A stretch of DNA of 64,000 nucleotides from Cenococcum geophilum 1.58 (taxonomy: Eukaryota > Ascomycota > Dothideomycetes > Gloniales > Gloniaceae): positions 992,001 to 1,056,000 of the forward strand of contig KV748232.1 of NCBI GenBank assembly GCA_001692895.1. The letters run 5' to 3'. Positions 9,843 through 20,073 of this stretch are shown here, one piece after another. Made by a program: the position numbers and the translations under genes. The notes under the pieces are model-generated. The model was given only the letters and a program-made list of their open reading frames with translations. It ran no database searches and was not told the DNA's origin. Position 1 is the stretch's first letter; every line of letters begins with the position of its first letter.

Positions 9843-11240
9843 CTACCCCACAGAGCCAAGGTACTTGCTAGTTGGTCTTAGTGGTAGCCCAGCTTTCAGA
9901 TACGTCGCATCAATCATCTCCATCTGCCTGATTGAATCTTCTGCATCGACCCACACACCTGAGCCTTCCCTCTTCTTGATCCGATTTATTAATTCCTCCA
10001 GCTGATGTCTATATGTTGTCCACCAAACCTGCCCAACTTTCCCATTTTCCTTCTTGGGCCACTCATACACCTTCATGTAATTTGTCTCGCACCATGACTT
10101 GATCAAGTCGTCGTTCTCGGTATTTCGAATAGCGTGTCTATCTATGATATCGATCCGATGATACAGATGCGGCCCTAGCATATTCCAGAAAACAACTGTC
10201 CGTTGCATCATATGCCGCTTATGTTTAGGATCAAGTACTTCTTTCTCCGATAGTTGCACTGTTAACTTCGGCAAAGCTAGCTTTGGCCAACTCTTCGTCA
10301 ACCGGGGAAACCGGTAACCGCCCCTCGCAGCGAGGTCCGCTTCAATGCTTCCAACGCCGCCATTCGGGAAATTCCATTTAGCTTTGATGGCATGATCAAT
10401 CTCCTTATTTCCGCCTTTTGGCATAGGACGATGTGATGCTTCGGTGATAGTGACAGGTTCTTCGCGGAAAACCTGTCTGATGCAGTTGATTGCATACGTG
10501 CCAAAGTCCATAAGAGTGCCTCCAGAAAGCGCATAGTTAAATCTAATATCCGAGTCGGGGAAGAAACCAGCCGGAAGAGACTGTACTGCGCTTGCATCAA
10601 CAATATCCTTCGAATCGAATGTTGATAAGAAGGTCTGCCATGCTGGATGGAAGCGATAGTGGAAGGCCTCGAGTAGTACTGGCACATTTGGTTGGTTGAG
10701 GAGTGGATGTCTGAAGAGAGACTTGGCCTCCTCGGCGTTGGATGTGGAGGGTTTTTCTAGGAGCACGTGCTTGCCTGCTTGTAGGGCTTTAAGGCCCCAT
10801 TCGTAGTGTAGCCCGTTAGGAAGAGGGATATAGACTGCGTCAAGGGACGGGTCGTCGAGAAGATCTTTAAGAATGGCTTTTAGAGTCGAAAACAACTAAT
10901 GACGTGAAATATCTTAAAATAAAAGATCATCTAATACCTTGGTAACTCTTATGGACAACGGGAATACCGTGTTTCTTTGCGTACGCTTCCGCCTTTTTCT
11001 GATCACGGGCTGCGATGGCTGCGACAACAACATCTGGATGGGTTTTCGCAGGGATTATGAAAGCCATAGGGCTAGAGTTTTAAGTTTTTAGCAGAATTAC
11101 ATTGTAAAGATCGTAGGGGTGAGATACCCAATATTCGCTGCCCCTAGAATTCCGAACTTTACAGCATCACTACTCTTTGGCACATCTGAAGGGATGAAGC
11201 TATTGTAGACACGTTTCGTAAAGTGATAGATGGATGCCAT
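9843..11240 (-). CDS. Gfo/Idh/MocA-family NAD(P)-dependent oxidoreductase (D-xylose 1-dehydrogenase / dihydrodiol dehydrogenase-like)
   Basis: Cytosolic NAD(P)-dependent dehydrogenase of sugars or cyclic diols, by family. Exons are 11240-11128, 11071-10938 and 10864-9843, giving 422 residues. The introns are 56 nt (GTATCT...CTCTAG) and 73 nt (GTATTA...TTAAAG). The AAAG acceptor was chosen because the nearer TAG acceptor runs into a stop, and it joins HKSYQ to DLLDDPSLDAVYIPLPNG exactly as the family requires. The Rossmann motif FGILGAANIG is at residues 29-38. The family hallmark E-K-P is at 119-121 in HVLLEKPSTSN, with Lys the usual catalytic residue. The C-terminal sheet domain includes FNYALSGGTLMDFGTYAINC. 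The frame is intact and of normal base composition although repeat relics lie on both sides. No signal peptide. The precise substrate cannot be assigned. Confidence 0.85.
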
Positions 11241-11658
11241 GGTTGTTCAGGAAGCCTTGCACGACGCACGTTGTTATTATGCGTCGAACTTGGAGCTACG
11301 CGCACGGGCGGGCATACTGCTCCTTATCACTAACATCTAATTTTAAACCTTCCTAATTAGGAAAATTGACTTACCGCCCTCTGACCGCCCTAAAATAGAA
11401 CCGGTAAAATTTATCTACAGCCTCAACTCCTTTATCATACCGACACCGCGCTACTAAAATCGTATACAGTTAAACCCCCTTAATACGATATGGGGTTTAT
11501 AGCGATATCCTCTATATTACAATCTATATCCCTTAATTAAGCTCTTTTTAGTGTAATATTACGATAATCTAACTTTTAACAATATTGTTTAATATCTATT
11601 ACTAATATCGGTATAACCGGTAGATAATTTATATAGGAAAGGGCTTAATTTAGCCTGT
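11241..11658. other. AT-rich intergenic, RIP-like after about 11330
   Basis: The first 90 bp are the GC-richer promoter side of the dehydrogenase gene. Then the sequence becomes TA-rich with no frame and no recognised domain, probably an old repeat. Confidence 0.4.
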
Positions 11659-11851
11659 TGTGACGGCGCTAGGGCGCGTCACCTAGTCAGGGGTTCGCTT
11701 AAGACTTGGCATGTGTATATGGACGTGGCCTCACTACCTTCTCTTGCTCCTTAGCTTAATATCTTCGTAATACAGCATTCGTTCACTTCATCTTGCAAGC
11801 ATCCATTCAAGTCTTTGTCGAGACATTTGTTTGATAGTTCGAGCCGTCACA
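11659..11851. mobile_element. solo LTR, 193 bp, with perfect TSD
   Basis: It begins TGTGACGG and ends CCGTCACA, an 8-bp perfect terminal inverted repeat with canonical TG...CA. It is flanked by the identical 5-mer CCTGT at 11654-11658 and 11852-11856. Its composition is balanced and it shows few RIP-type changes, while both flanks are heavily AT-rich. There is no internal retrotransposon sequence, so it is a recombination product (solo LTR). It does not resemble the LTRs of families A, B or C. Confidence 0.8.
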
Positions 11852-11856
11852 CCTGT

Positions 11857-12279
11857 AAGGTAGATATCTTAAGACTTTTTTAGTATTAAATCCCCGTTTT
11901 TCCTGCTTATTTACCCTATACGTAACTCTTAATATAATAATACTATTAGTATTATAATACGTTTAGCCGAATAAACAGTATAGTATTAAAGAGATTTAAC
12001 TATAACTATATAAAAGATAGCCTATATAACTTTAAAGCTTTAATATTATAAAACTAACTGTAGTCTTCTATTAGATTATAACTAAGGTCTAGGCCCTAGC
12101 TATAAGGGCTATAAGAGCTACTTTAACTTAAATCGAAAATATTATCAAAATTAAACATCGATCCCTTTAGTATTTATTCTAAAAAGCTATTAATTACTCT
12201 TAAGTAATTTAGCGAGTTCTTTAATGTTATAGATATTGTAAGACTAAGCTTATATAAAAGTTCGACTATATACTATAAA
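11857..12279. other. AT-rich RIP-like sequence, no gene
   Basis: TA-rich throughout with stops in all frames. No domain was recognised. Confidence 0.4.
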
Positions 12280-12860
12280 ATGGTACATAGCCCGCCTTAG
12301 AGCTATAGCCTAACCTAAAAACTCTCTGGCTGTTAACTATAGAGCTATTAAGACTAAATTATAGGCGATTATCTCTTAGAGCTACGGCTTATATAGGTTA
12401 TACGCGATCTTATCTTAAGCTATGGCTTAAACTTGTTAATATAACTCTATAATAATAGTATAATTTAAAAGGAAGGAAATACGCGTATAAGCTATTTAGC
12501 CATTACTTCCTTATAAAAACCAATTACGCGGCTAGGGGAAGACAATTAAAATATTAGTTAAAGGCGTATAAAAGAGCTATAGCTTATTAGGGCTACGGCC
12601 TAACCTAAAGACTCTCTAGATATTAGCTAAAGGGCTACTAAGACTTAACTATAGGCGGCTTAGAGCTATAGCTCGCTTAAGAGCTTCGGCTTAAAGATCC
12701 TATATAATCTTACAAACTATAGCTTACCTAAAGAGCTACGGCTTACCTAACCCTTAACCCTTTTATAATTAAGCCAGCTCTAATTTAGAGACTATTTAGC
12801 AGTAGCTAAGGAGCTGCTAAGATTTAACTATATACAGTTATCTCTTTAAGATGAATTATA
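12280..12860. repeat. degenerate tandem/dispersed repeat, about 290-bp spacing
   Basis: A block around 12290-12380 (AGAGCTATAGCCTAACCTAA, then ACTCTCT, then a GCTATTAAGACT segment) recurs around 12585-12660 with about 80% similarity by eye. A weaker third copy starts near 12780. Between the copies the word AGAGCTAYRGCTTA is repeated many times. Differences are mostly C/T and G/A. Confidence 0.45.
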
Positions 12861-13393
12861 TGCGATTAAGTCTTATCCTACTAGTAAACACTCTTTTTCT
12901 GCCCTAAAATAGGCCTTTTTTCTACTAGGTTTTAGCTAGTCCTTTTCTCTTTTTTTAATTTCCTATATATAAGTAAAGCTTAACGCTATTAATTTTTCTA
13001 TATATAGAAATTAATCTATTAGGTATATGGGTTAGGAGCTAGCTTTAATAAAAGGGAGGCAATACAAGGGGTATTTAATCCCTTACTTAGGTATATCGCC
13101 TAAGGGTAGCTAAGTCCTAGCTAAAGGCTAGGCTTAGCACCTCCTTATAAGCACCTTAGGCTTATAGCCCTTCCCTCCTTATTAGTTTGTCCCCCTCTTT
13201 TTCTTTATACTAAGGGTATTGCTATATTTATTCTTTACTATATTGTCCTCTTTTATTAACTTTTTTATATTTTATACTTAGCTTATTTACTCCCTATTAT
13301 ATACCTAAGTAATATACCTTATAAAAGCTTAGAATTTATAAGCTAATACTTAATCTCCGTATACTAATTTAAGCGCAACTTAGAACTTATAGG
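12861..13393. other. AT-rich RIP-like sequence before the nested stack
   Basis: No gene recognised. It ends at the 5' edge of retrotransposon B3; the last five bases (ATAGG) would be one copy of its target duplication. Confidence 0.4.
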
Positions 13394-13430
13394 TGTTACG
13401 GCACTGGTAGAAAATGGTAGAACTTAGTTA
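13394..13430 (+). repeat. B3 5' LTR, first segment
   Basis: It matches the start of the B LTR: TGTTACGGCACT followed by tandem GTAGAA/GCAGAA words. It is interrupted at a TA dinucleotide by the Fot-like element and resumes at 17396. Confidence 0.6.
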
Positions 13431-13599
13431 AGCTCGGACCCCTAGAACTCAGTTAGCCCCTAAACTCGGCCACCTAACTAAATTAAACCACCGACTTGTC
13501 AACCTATTTTCTCTATAACGAATTAATTAATATAGACCAAAATAAGTAGAACTTATAAATAACTATTCTAGATTCTAAATCTGATGTTTATAAGTCTAT

Positions 13600-14210
13600 A
13601 CAAAAAGCAGTGCTTGTATATAGTGTCTCTTTGGCAATTTTAAGCGATAATTAAATGGCAGACTACTAAAACAATTTATACACCAATGCAAATAGAAATT
13701 AACTCCTATATAGTAGACCTTCCTTGCCAATTAGGTACTTAAAAAAAGATTTATAAAAAATTTCCCTATTATATACGTAATTATAAAAAAAAAAAAGCTT
13801 AAGTCTCTGGTTAAGGTAGTAATACTAAGCCCTTCAGAAAAATATAGGTAATTAGCTACTTTAAATAAAATCTTTATATAAAAATTATATTTGCCTAATT
13901 AATAGAAGGTATGTAAATTAATAGGGTATAACTAAAGTAAATTTAAAAGTTTTATAGCCTTTATAAAGGGTATAAAAAAGGTTAATATATAGGTAAAAAA
14001 TACCTACAATATAGACAAATTTAGAGTTATATTAAGCATATATATAAATTTAATTACAATAAAATATATCCTTTAAAAAAAGTTTTTTATAAAGTTGTTT
14101 AATAATTATAAATAGGTATTTATTATAAAGATAATATTTGCCCTTAGCTGGTTAATTTATTTTAAAGGAAAATACCCTTAATTAATATAAGTATACTAAG
14201 GTAAAGTATT
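13600..14210 (+). pseudogene. pogo/Fot-like transposase relic, N-terminal half
   Basis: Plus-strand readable blocks include NTYNIDKFRVIL near 14005-14040, where the catalytic Asp-Glu region is altered. Later, around 14100-14175, comes FALSWLIYFKGKYP, matching the stretch that follows the first catalytic Asp in this family. There are many TAA/TAG stops. It continues at 16160 after the LINE insertion. Confidence 0.5.
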
Positions 14211-14217
14211 TTATTAA

Positions 14218-14222
<5 letters not shown>

Positions 14223-14263
<41 letters not shown>

Positions 14264-16147
14264 TTATTGCTTAACGTCTGATTCGGATCCCTATTAGGCC
14301 CACGCGGACTACTCCTTATATATATATAGGGAGAAAACTCTATTTAAGAAAACCCCGTAATCTATCTCCCTGCCTTTTAGGACTTGCCTATAAGGCGCCT
14401 ATAAGTTACCTATAGTGCTCCTACTACTGTACTTTTTAACCTCTTTAAGAACCACTGCTACTATAATAAGCCTACGGACGCGCTTTTATATCTAAATCTA
14501 TTATTATCTCCGGTTCTTCCCCTATTCTTACTAGTTAGCTATATACCCTTTAAGAGTTAGCTATAAATATTATATTTACCGCGTTAAGTCTAATTATTAA
14601 TTATCCTAGTTTTAAGCTTGCTATAGCTAACTATAAGGGTCTTCCTACAGGGCGTCCTCTCCCTTATATCCCTATATGGTCTAGTAATATTACACGGCGT
14701 CGCTTCTAGCCCGTTAAGGCTTAGTATAGCTAGCCTAGCCCCTTAGTATTAAAGGTAGGAAACGCTAAAAAGGTACCTACGCCCCCCTAGCTTATTGCCT
14801 GTTGTTTCTATTTATATAACCTAGCGTGCAGTTATTCCTGTAGCTGTTAAACCCTTACCTTCCGTCTCCTATATTTAATATAGTCTACTCTCTCCTACGC
14901 CTTATATATACTTTAGTAGAAGTTTACACATTTTATTTAGTCTTAATTTAAGTAGTGTCTTATATTGTAGGAGCCTGTATAATGGCTATAGCACACCTAT
15001 ACTGCGTATGTGGATTAGGTATATCCCTATTATACATAATAATAGCATTATTTTAGGCGTAGTCTATAGTTATAGAGCCTTATATTATATATAAGGCCGT
15101 TTATAATTATTTCTTTTTAGATAAGGAGTTTTTGCATTCCTAGTATATATATACTAACGATAAGGGAGCTATACGTTTATTTAGCATCTCCTTAGCAAGT
15201 CTTTAGCAACCCTTATATCCTCTTATTATTTTTATTATTTACTTAGTTTATATTTTCCTATTAAAGCTATTAGATTTAGGTAATCTTAAGTCCTAGTATA
15301 AGGCGTTCCATTTATCTTACTATCTCCTATATAATTACTATATTGTCTACCTAGTATCCCTTTTCTACCTTAAGACTTATAGGAACCGCTAGAACTTTAA
15401 CTAGGTAATCCTTATAGAGTACTTTTATGCTAATATATTCTCCTAGCCTATCCCCTACCCTTATAGCTTATTCCTTTACCTATTAGTCCTTTAAAGTAAC
15501 TCTAATATCTTCGCTCTTAAGGTATTAGACTATAATAGCGTCGTAAACCTCTTTATAGATCTTTATAAGGACTTCTATTTCTAATTATCCCTTAAGCCCC
15601 TCTACTTTTTCTATATTTAGTTATATTATAATTATATACTTAGTTATTAACTTAAGGGGGGTAAGTTCCCTATACTATAGAAGTATAGCTACGGCGGCCT
15701 AGGTGCGGTTCACCGGTAAGGAAGAGTTTTATTTATTTTTAATTTTGTTTAGCCGTTAGAGGATTTAGTTAAGGGTTTACTAAAGGGGCACCTAAGGTTC
15801 GCTAGACTGGCGGAGCTATTTTATTAGCTATATTAGATCATTATAGCTAACGGTTACTCCCCTATAATTCTAGGTACTAGACGCGTCTAGTAGGCTTTAT
15901 ATTTTATTAGATGCCTTTTTAATAAAGGTATTTCTACTTTATGGTATGGTATTCGCCCGTCTTTATTGTAGAGGGCCATTGCTAGGCGTGGTTCTGGCGG
16001 TCGCGCGCGAGTGTAAACCACCGTCGTTTGGCGTGTGCCTCCCCTACGATGTATATATCTTAGGGGGATTCTCTAGGTAATTTGCAGGGTTCTTTTTAGT
16101 TGGTTTTGGTCTTTTTAGGCCAGGTGCAGCAAGAGCTCCTTTGTTTT
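14223..16147 (-). mobile_element. Tad-like LINE copy, ORF1 plus 3' UTR only
   Basis: Minus-strand non-LTR retrotransposon of 1,925 bp. The 3' end is on the left: a (TAA)n run (14221-14262 on the plus strand, so a (TTA)n tail on the element's own strand), then a 3' UTR of about 220 bp (14263-14490). ORF1 remnants follow to about 15710 and a 5' region to 16147. The flanking 12-mer TTATTAAATATA at 14211-14222 and 16148-16159 is an exact target duplication. There is no reverse transcriptase, so this is an internally deleted, non-autonomous copy, or a family that uses enzymes from a full-length relative. Confidence 0.7.
14950..15710 (-). pseudogene. LINE ORF1 (gag-like) relic with zinc knuckles
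   Basis: The minus-strand frame from about 15610 leftwards reads EIEVLIKIYKEVYDAI, SEDIRVTLKD, SIKVLYKDYLVKVLAVPISL, then RLILGLKIT with scattered stops. This is the order seen in ORF1 of fungal Tad-type LINEs. Around 15050-14950 a CCHC zinc-knuckle pair can be traced (CYYYV*, *GYT), with several Cys and the His changed to Tyr or stop, as C-to-T damage would do. Confidence 0.6.
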
Positions 16148-16159
16148 TTATTAAATATA

Positions 16160-16847
16160 TATAACCTAAAAGAATAGTTAAATGGCTAATTATATTATTT
16201 TTAGGCAGTTTATTAAAAAATTTTATACTTAAGACTATTTTTTTTAGTAATAAAGCTTAGTTATATTTCTTTAATAGCTATATAAGCCATTATATAGTTA
16301 AGTTTTTAATAAAATATAAAATATACAATATATAGCTCCATTTTCGCTACTTTATTTAATATAATAACCCTTAAATTTATTTTAAATCTTTTCTATTAAG
16401 TTAAAATATTTTAAGTAAGTTATAAAGTATATACGTCTTAGTAATATAGCTCTAATTAAGAAGTACTATTTTATTAAGTATTACTATAAGATCTAAAAGG
16501 AGGCCTTATAAGAAAAATAACTAATTTTAGGCAGTATATCTTTAGTATTTATTTATAAAGTCTATATAAGGATTTAAATATTTTTTAGTAAAAAATAAAG
16601 CTTTAATAAAGGGGTTAAGATTTAAACAAGCTAATAGTAATTAATTTAATAATATAACGACCCTAAAGAAGCCTTTTAATATATAATATATAGCTTAAGG
16701 CCTTTATAATAAGTATATACTTAATTAAAAGACTTAGTTACTTTTATAAAATAAATAAATTAATAGCTTTAGAGAGTTATTATAAAGGCTATATATATAG
16801 GCGCTTAAATATATAGCTTATAATTATAACTTAAAGACCTTAAAAGT
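16160..16847 (+). pseudogene. pogo/Fot-like transposase relic, C-terminal half
   Basis: It continues the frame broken at 14210. SHYIVKFLIKYKIYNI near 16275-16325 matches the segment leading to the second catalytic Asp region of DDE transposases, and a P-rich/H-rich stretch is altered to stops after it. It ends in a further short LINE insertion. Confidence 0.45.
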
Positions 16848-16861
16848 CTAAAATTATATAA

Positions 16862-17100
16862 TAATTATTCATTGCTTAACGTCCGATTCGGATCCCTATT
16901 GGGCCCACGCGGACTACTCCTTATGTACATGTGGGGAGAAAACTCTATTTGAGAAAACCCCGTGATCCATCTCCCCGCCTTTTGGGACTCGCCTGCGAGG
17001 CGCCTGCGGGGCGCCTGCGAGTCACCTGTGGTGCTCCTACTACCTTACTTTTTGACCTCCTTGGGAACCACTGCTGCCGTAACAAGCCTACGGACGCGCT
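16862..17100 (-). mobile_element. 5'-truncated LINE fragment, 3' UTR only, little mutated
   Basis: This 239-bp copy of the same 3' UTR as at 14263-14490 is still GC-rich, with intact CpG and CpA. A 14-bp perfect target duplication (CTAAAATTATATAA) lies at 16848-16861 and 17101-17114, and the left side carries the short A/T tail. It includes about three copies of a GCGCCTGCGRGG-type unit (about 16989-17030). Confidence 0.75.
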
Positions 17101-17395
17101 CTAAAATTATATAAATGAATAATGGTAGACCTAAATATAATACTAAAATATATAGATTTAGTTAACAAGGCCATAGTAGAGACAGAGGGAAAAAAGGCCG
17201 AAAAAAGGTAAAGGGGCCAAAATTAAAGCTTTAAAATACGCTAGATAGAAAGCCTGAAGCTAATATACTAAATAGCATATAAGGGCAAATAATTAATTAA
17301 ATTTTATTAAGTGTAAATAGCTTCTAAAGTAGTGTGGCCGATTTAGTAAGGTAACTAGGTTTGGGAGATAACCGAGTTTTAGGGGTCCGAGCTTA

Positions 17396-17584
17396 GCAGA
17401 ATTTAGTAGAGCTTTGTGGTTACGTAACTAGAGGACCGCATAAAAGAATCCTATTTTAGCTAGCGCTACTCTTCTTCTTCTTTCCTTTCCTTAGCTTTAG
17501 ATCCTCGTTTATAAACAACCCAATTATATAGGCTTGCACGTCCCTTTTACTATACTCGTGCCTTAATTAACTAAGCTATTAATA
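17396..17584 (+). repeat. B3 5' LTR, second segment
   Basis: It contains GGTTACGTAAC, GCGCTACTCTTCTTC and TTTATAAACAACCCAATTAT as in B1 and B2, and ends CTATTAATA. It joins 13394-13430 once the Fot-like element is removed. Confidence 0.65.
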
Positions 17585-19041
17585 TTATCTAAAGCTTATC
17601 TACTCTTTTCCTAAGAAGGAACTTAAATATATTTATAGACTATAAATAGGATAAAAACTTTGAAATGGACTTAGAGGATATTACTAGAATAATAAGAATA
17701 GGATAGGACCCTAAGGATATAGTAAAATTAAAAAGATATATATAATATAACTTAAAGGACCTATACGGACTAGAACCCCTAAAGAAACTATTAAAAATTA
17801 CCTAATACCCTTACTACTATACTAAGAAATATAGTAGCTGGTAGAGCAGCTATAGAACCCTCAATTACCTCTAATAGTAAAATATTAACTAACTTAATCT
17901 CCTTGGGGGAGCTTATAGTAGCTAATACTAAAATTAAATAACTTTAAGAGCTACTTAAAACTAGGGATACTCCTATACCTAATAATAGGTTATTAAATAC
18001 CTAGAGACTTACTATAGTCCTTAAGGCCCTAGCCTAATATATAGTATTGGTATTATTATAGCCCGCGAAGATTATAAACCCCCTATTACTTATAGACGAA
18101 ACCAACCCTATATTTGGTGGTTGGAAACTTTAACTATAAAATAAGCTTAAAGTTAATACAGACTACTTCCCTACTATTTAAGCTAAAATAGCCTATATCT
18201 TTGGCCATACTGGCGGGGATATATAGATATATCTATATCCGCGATGCGCTTAGGACTTAATAGACCTCTTCCTCTCTAAAGAAGAAACAATTAATTACCT
18301 ATTTTCTATCTATAAGGACCCCTTTAAGGTATAGAACGCTTACCTTAATTATAAAAGCCTAAATATAAAAATAATAGAGACCTTTTTAGCCTTTAAACCT
18401 GCTTTTTATACTTAGCCATCTAAGCCTAAATTCCCTATAAAGACCTAATACTACTAGTTTTTACTATTCTATAGACGCTAAAGGTACTTACGGACTACTA
18501 CCTAGCTATTAACTAAGGTCTTTATTAAATTAAAGTATAAGCTAAGCGGTATAAAGCTAGAAGCTCTTTAAACCAAACTATAAATACTTTAAAACCGGTC
18601 TATATTGCCTTAGCATAATTAGCAACCCCTATAGTACTAGCTATATAGCCCGCTATTAATTTAGCAGCTAGCTACGCAGCTAATTTTACTACGGGCTTAG
18701 CTTATACTCGGTCTATATATAGCGACTCCTATAAATAGGCCTTTAGCAATTAAGGAGCTTGCTTTTTATACGGCTAAAAAACCAATTTACTAAGGACTAC
18801 TAGATAAAGGCAAAAGTAGACGAGGTTCTATTAATTAAAAAAAAGATAGTATAAAGTTAAAAAAAAAAAGAGAAACCTTAGAGAAAGACTCCTCTTTAGG
18901 GTTAAAAGGGATTAATATATTATATATTAATCTAGGTCGGCTAGTTAGTAAAAGAAGCTGCACTATCCCTTATACTTTATTCTATAATAGATATTAAGTT
19001 TTAACCTTTACTTTAGCTGACTCTAAAATAAATGCCTTTAC
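17585..19041 (+). pseudogene. B3 gag (and start of pol) relic
   Basis: Plus-strand retrotransposon gag with stops every few codons. Its single zinc knuckle can be seen at 18763-18801 as FLYG*KTNLLRTT, at the place where B1 keeps FLCG*IGHPIRNC, so the metal ligands here are lost. No frame longer than about 40 codons remains. Confidence 0.55.
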
Positions 19042-19143
19042 TGTAACGTTTCCCGCTCTAACGTCGCCATTCGGCCAAAAAGACACAGAGTGCTTACGCA
19101 CTTGTTTATAAGCGCGGCGGGATCTAATATATATACTCTTATA
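19042..19143 (+). mobile_element. 102-bp mini-element, copy 1
   Basis: It begins TGTAACGTTTCCCGC and ends TACTCTTATA. A perfect 5-bp duplication, TTTAC, flanks it at 19037-19041 and 19144-19148. It is the same length and, by eye, about 85-90% identical to the inverted copy at 58926-59027. The ends TGTAA and TTATA (TTACA in the other copy) are LTR-like. The interior holds a palindrome around GCTT-ACGCAC-TTGT. Confidence 0.75.
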
Positions 19144-19667
19144 TTTACCTTAATAGATACTTAGTGCGCTATAAAGCTAGCTAACTTTTTAAATACGCCC
19201 CTTAAAGAACTGCCTAAACTAATTTCTATTTATAGGTAGAACGGATAAATAGGGCTACCTATTACAATTATCTTATAGATCTACCTCCGTATTAATAAAC
19301 AAAGGTAATATAATATCCCCTTCTTTATTACGGACCTTAAAAGCTATAATATAATCTTAGGGAGAAAATAGCTAGCCTATTTATGCTTATAACTAGATAT
19401 ACGGAATAAACGTCTTATTTAGCCTAAACTTTTACCTTTAACCCCTTCCTTTATAAAAGAAATTAGTATTATAATAAAGAACCTTATACGGCCCTAAATA
19501 AATACTATTTACTAGGCTAATACTATATATAGGGACTAGGCCTTTAAGAAAGATATATAGCGTAATTATTAATAAATTTATATACTACGCCACCCCTAGA
19601 CTACTTATACCCTACTACCTATACTAGAAACCTAAGGAGTTAGTAATAACCTAGCTAAGCCCCTAAT
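19144..19667 (+). pseudogene. B3 protease / early pol relic
   Basis: Continues the B3 internal region after the 102-bp element. It resembles the B1 region at about 33300-34000 in inverted order and is fully broken by stops. It ends where A3 begins; CTAAT at 19663-19667 is the left target-duplication copy of A3. Confidence 0.4.
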
Positions 19668-20073
19668 TATAACGAAGCCTTATAGGAAATACTATAGTGG
19701 ACTTTTTATTAAGCTGGGTATATAAGTAAACAGAAAGTCAAATAATAACACAATTAGTAGAGTAGGTTGCTTAATAAATTAACTCTAATTATATTCTAAA
19801 ATTTACTATAAAGAAAAGAACTATCTACGTAAGGACTATAGTCCTTTAAATATACAATACTGCGCCTAAGAAATGTACTAAGTATATTAGTACGTTAGTA
19901 TATTAATATATCCCACGTTTTTATATTTTAAACTTATAATATAACTAGCTATATAACTTAGCTACCTTTTATTCTATAGCTCGATTAGTTCTAGCGTTTC
20001 CTATACTATTTTAACTAACCTATTTATGTCTTTTCTTAGTAGTCGCACTACTGCTAATATAAGGTCCGTAACA
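19668..20073 (-). repeat. A3 3' LTR, 406 bp
   Basis: It begins TATAACGAAGCC (TGTAACGGAACC in A1) and ends GGTCCGTAACA. It is slightly shorter than the 425-bp A1 and A2 LTRs and the most divergent of them. The polypurine tract follows (complement of 20074-20092, CTATCCCCCTCCTCT). Confidence 0.7.

Larger units (their letters stand above)
13431..17393 (+). mobile_element. Fot/pogo-like DNA transposon inserted in the B3 LTR
   Basis: Inverted ends: AGCTCGGACCCCTAGAACTC at 13431-13450, and its near complement ending at 17393. A TA dinucleotide sits on each outer side (13429-13430 and 17394-17395), the expected target duplication of Tc1/mariner elements. Without the two LINE insertions the element is about 1.8 kb, normal for Fot1-like transposons. 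A plus-strand transposase relic runs through it. Confidence 0.7.
13394..19667 (+). mobile_element. B3: family B Ty3/Gypsy chromovirus, plus strand, left part only
   Basis: Oldest layer of the stack. The 5' LTR is split: 13394-13430 (begins TGTTACGGCACTGG) and 17396-17584. Together they are 226 bp, against 227 bp for every other B LTR. The internal region starts with TTATCTAAAGCTTATC as in B1 and B2 and holds a RIP-ruined gag and early pol up to 19667, where A3 is inserted. The rest of B3 should lie right of the window. Insertions within it are the Fot-like element 13431-17393 (with its own LINE insertions) and a 102-bp element at 19042-19143. Confidence 0.7.

Noticed and set aside
1-11240. 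Secondary-metabolite gene cluster
   Set aside because: A phosphatase, sugar transporter relic, GMC enzyme and dehydrogenase are present without a backbone synthase or regulator. Co-location alone is weak.
14221-14262. Independent (TAA)n microsatellite
   Set aside because: It abuts the LINE 3' UTR inside an exact TSD, so it is the element's tail.
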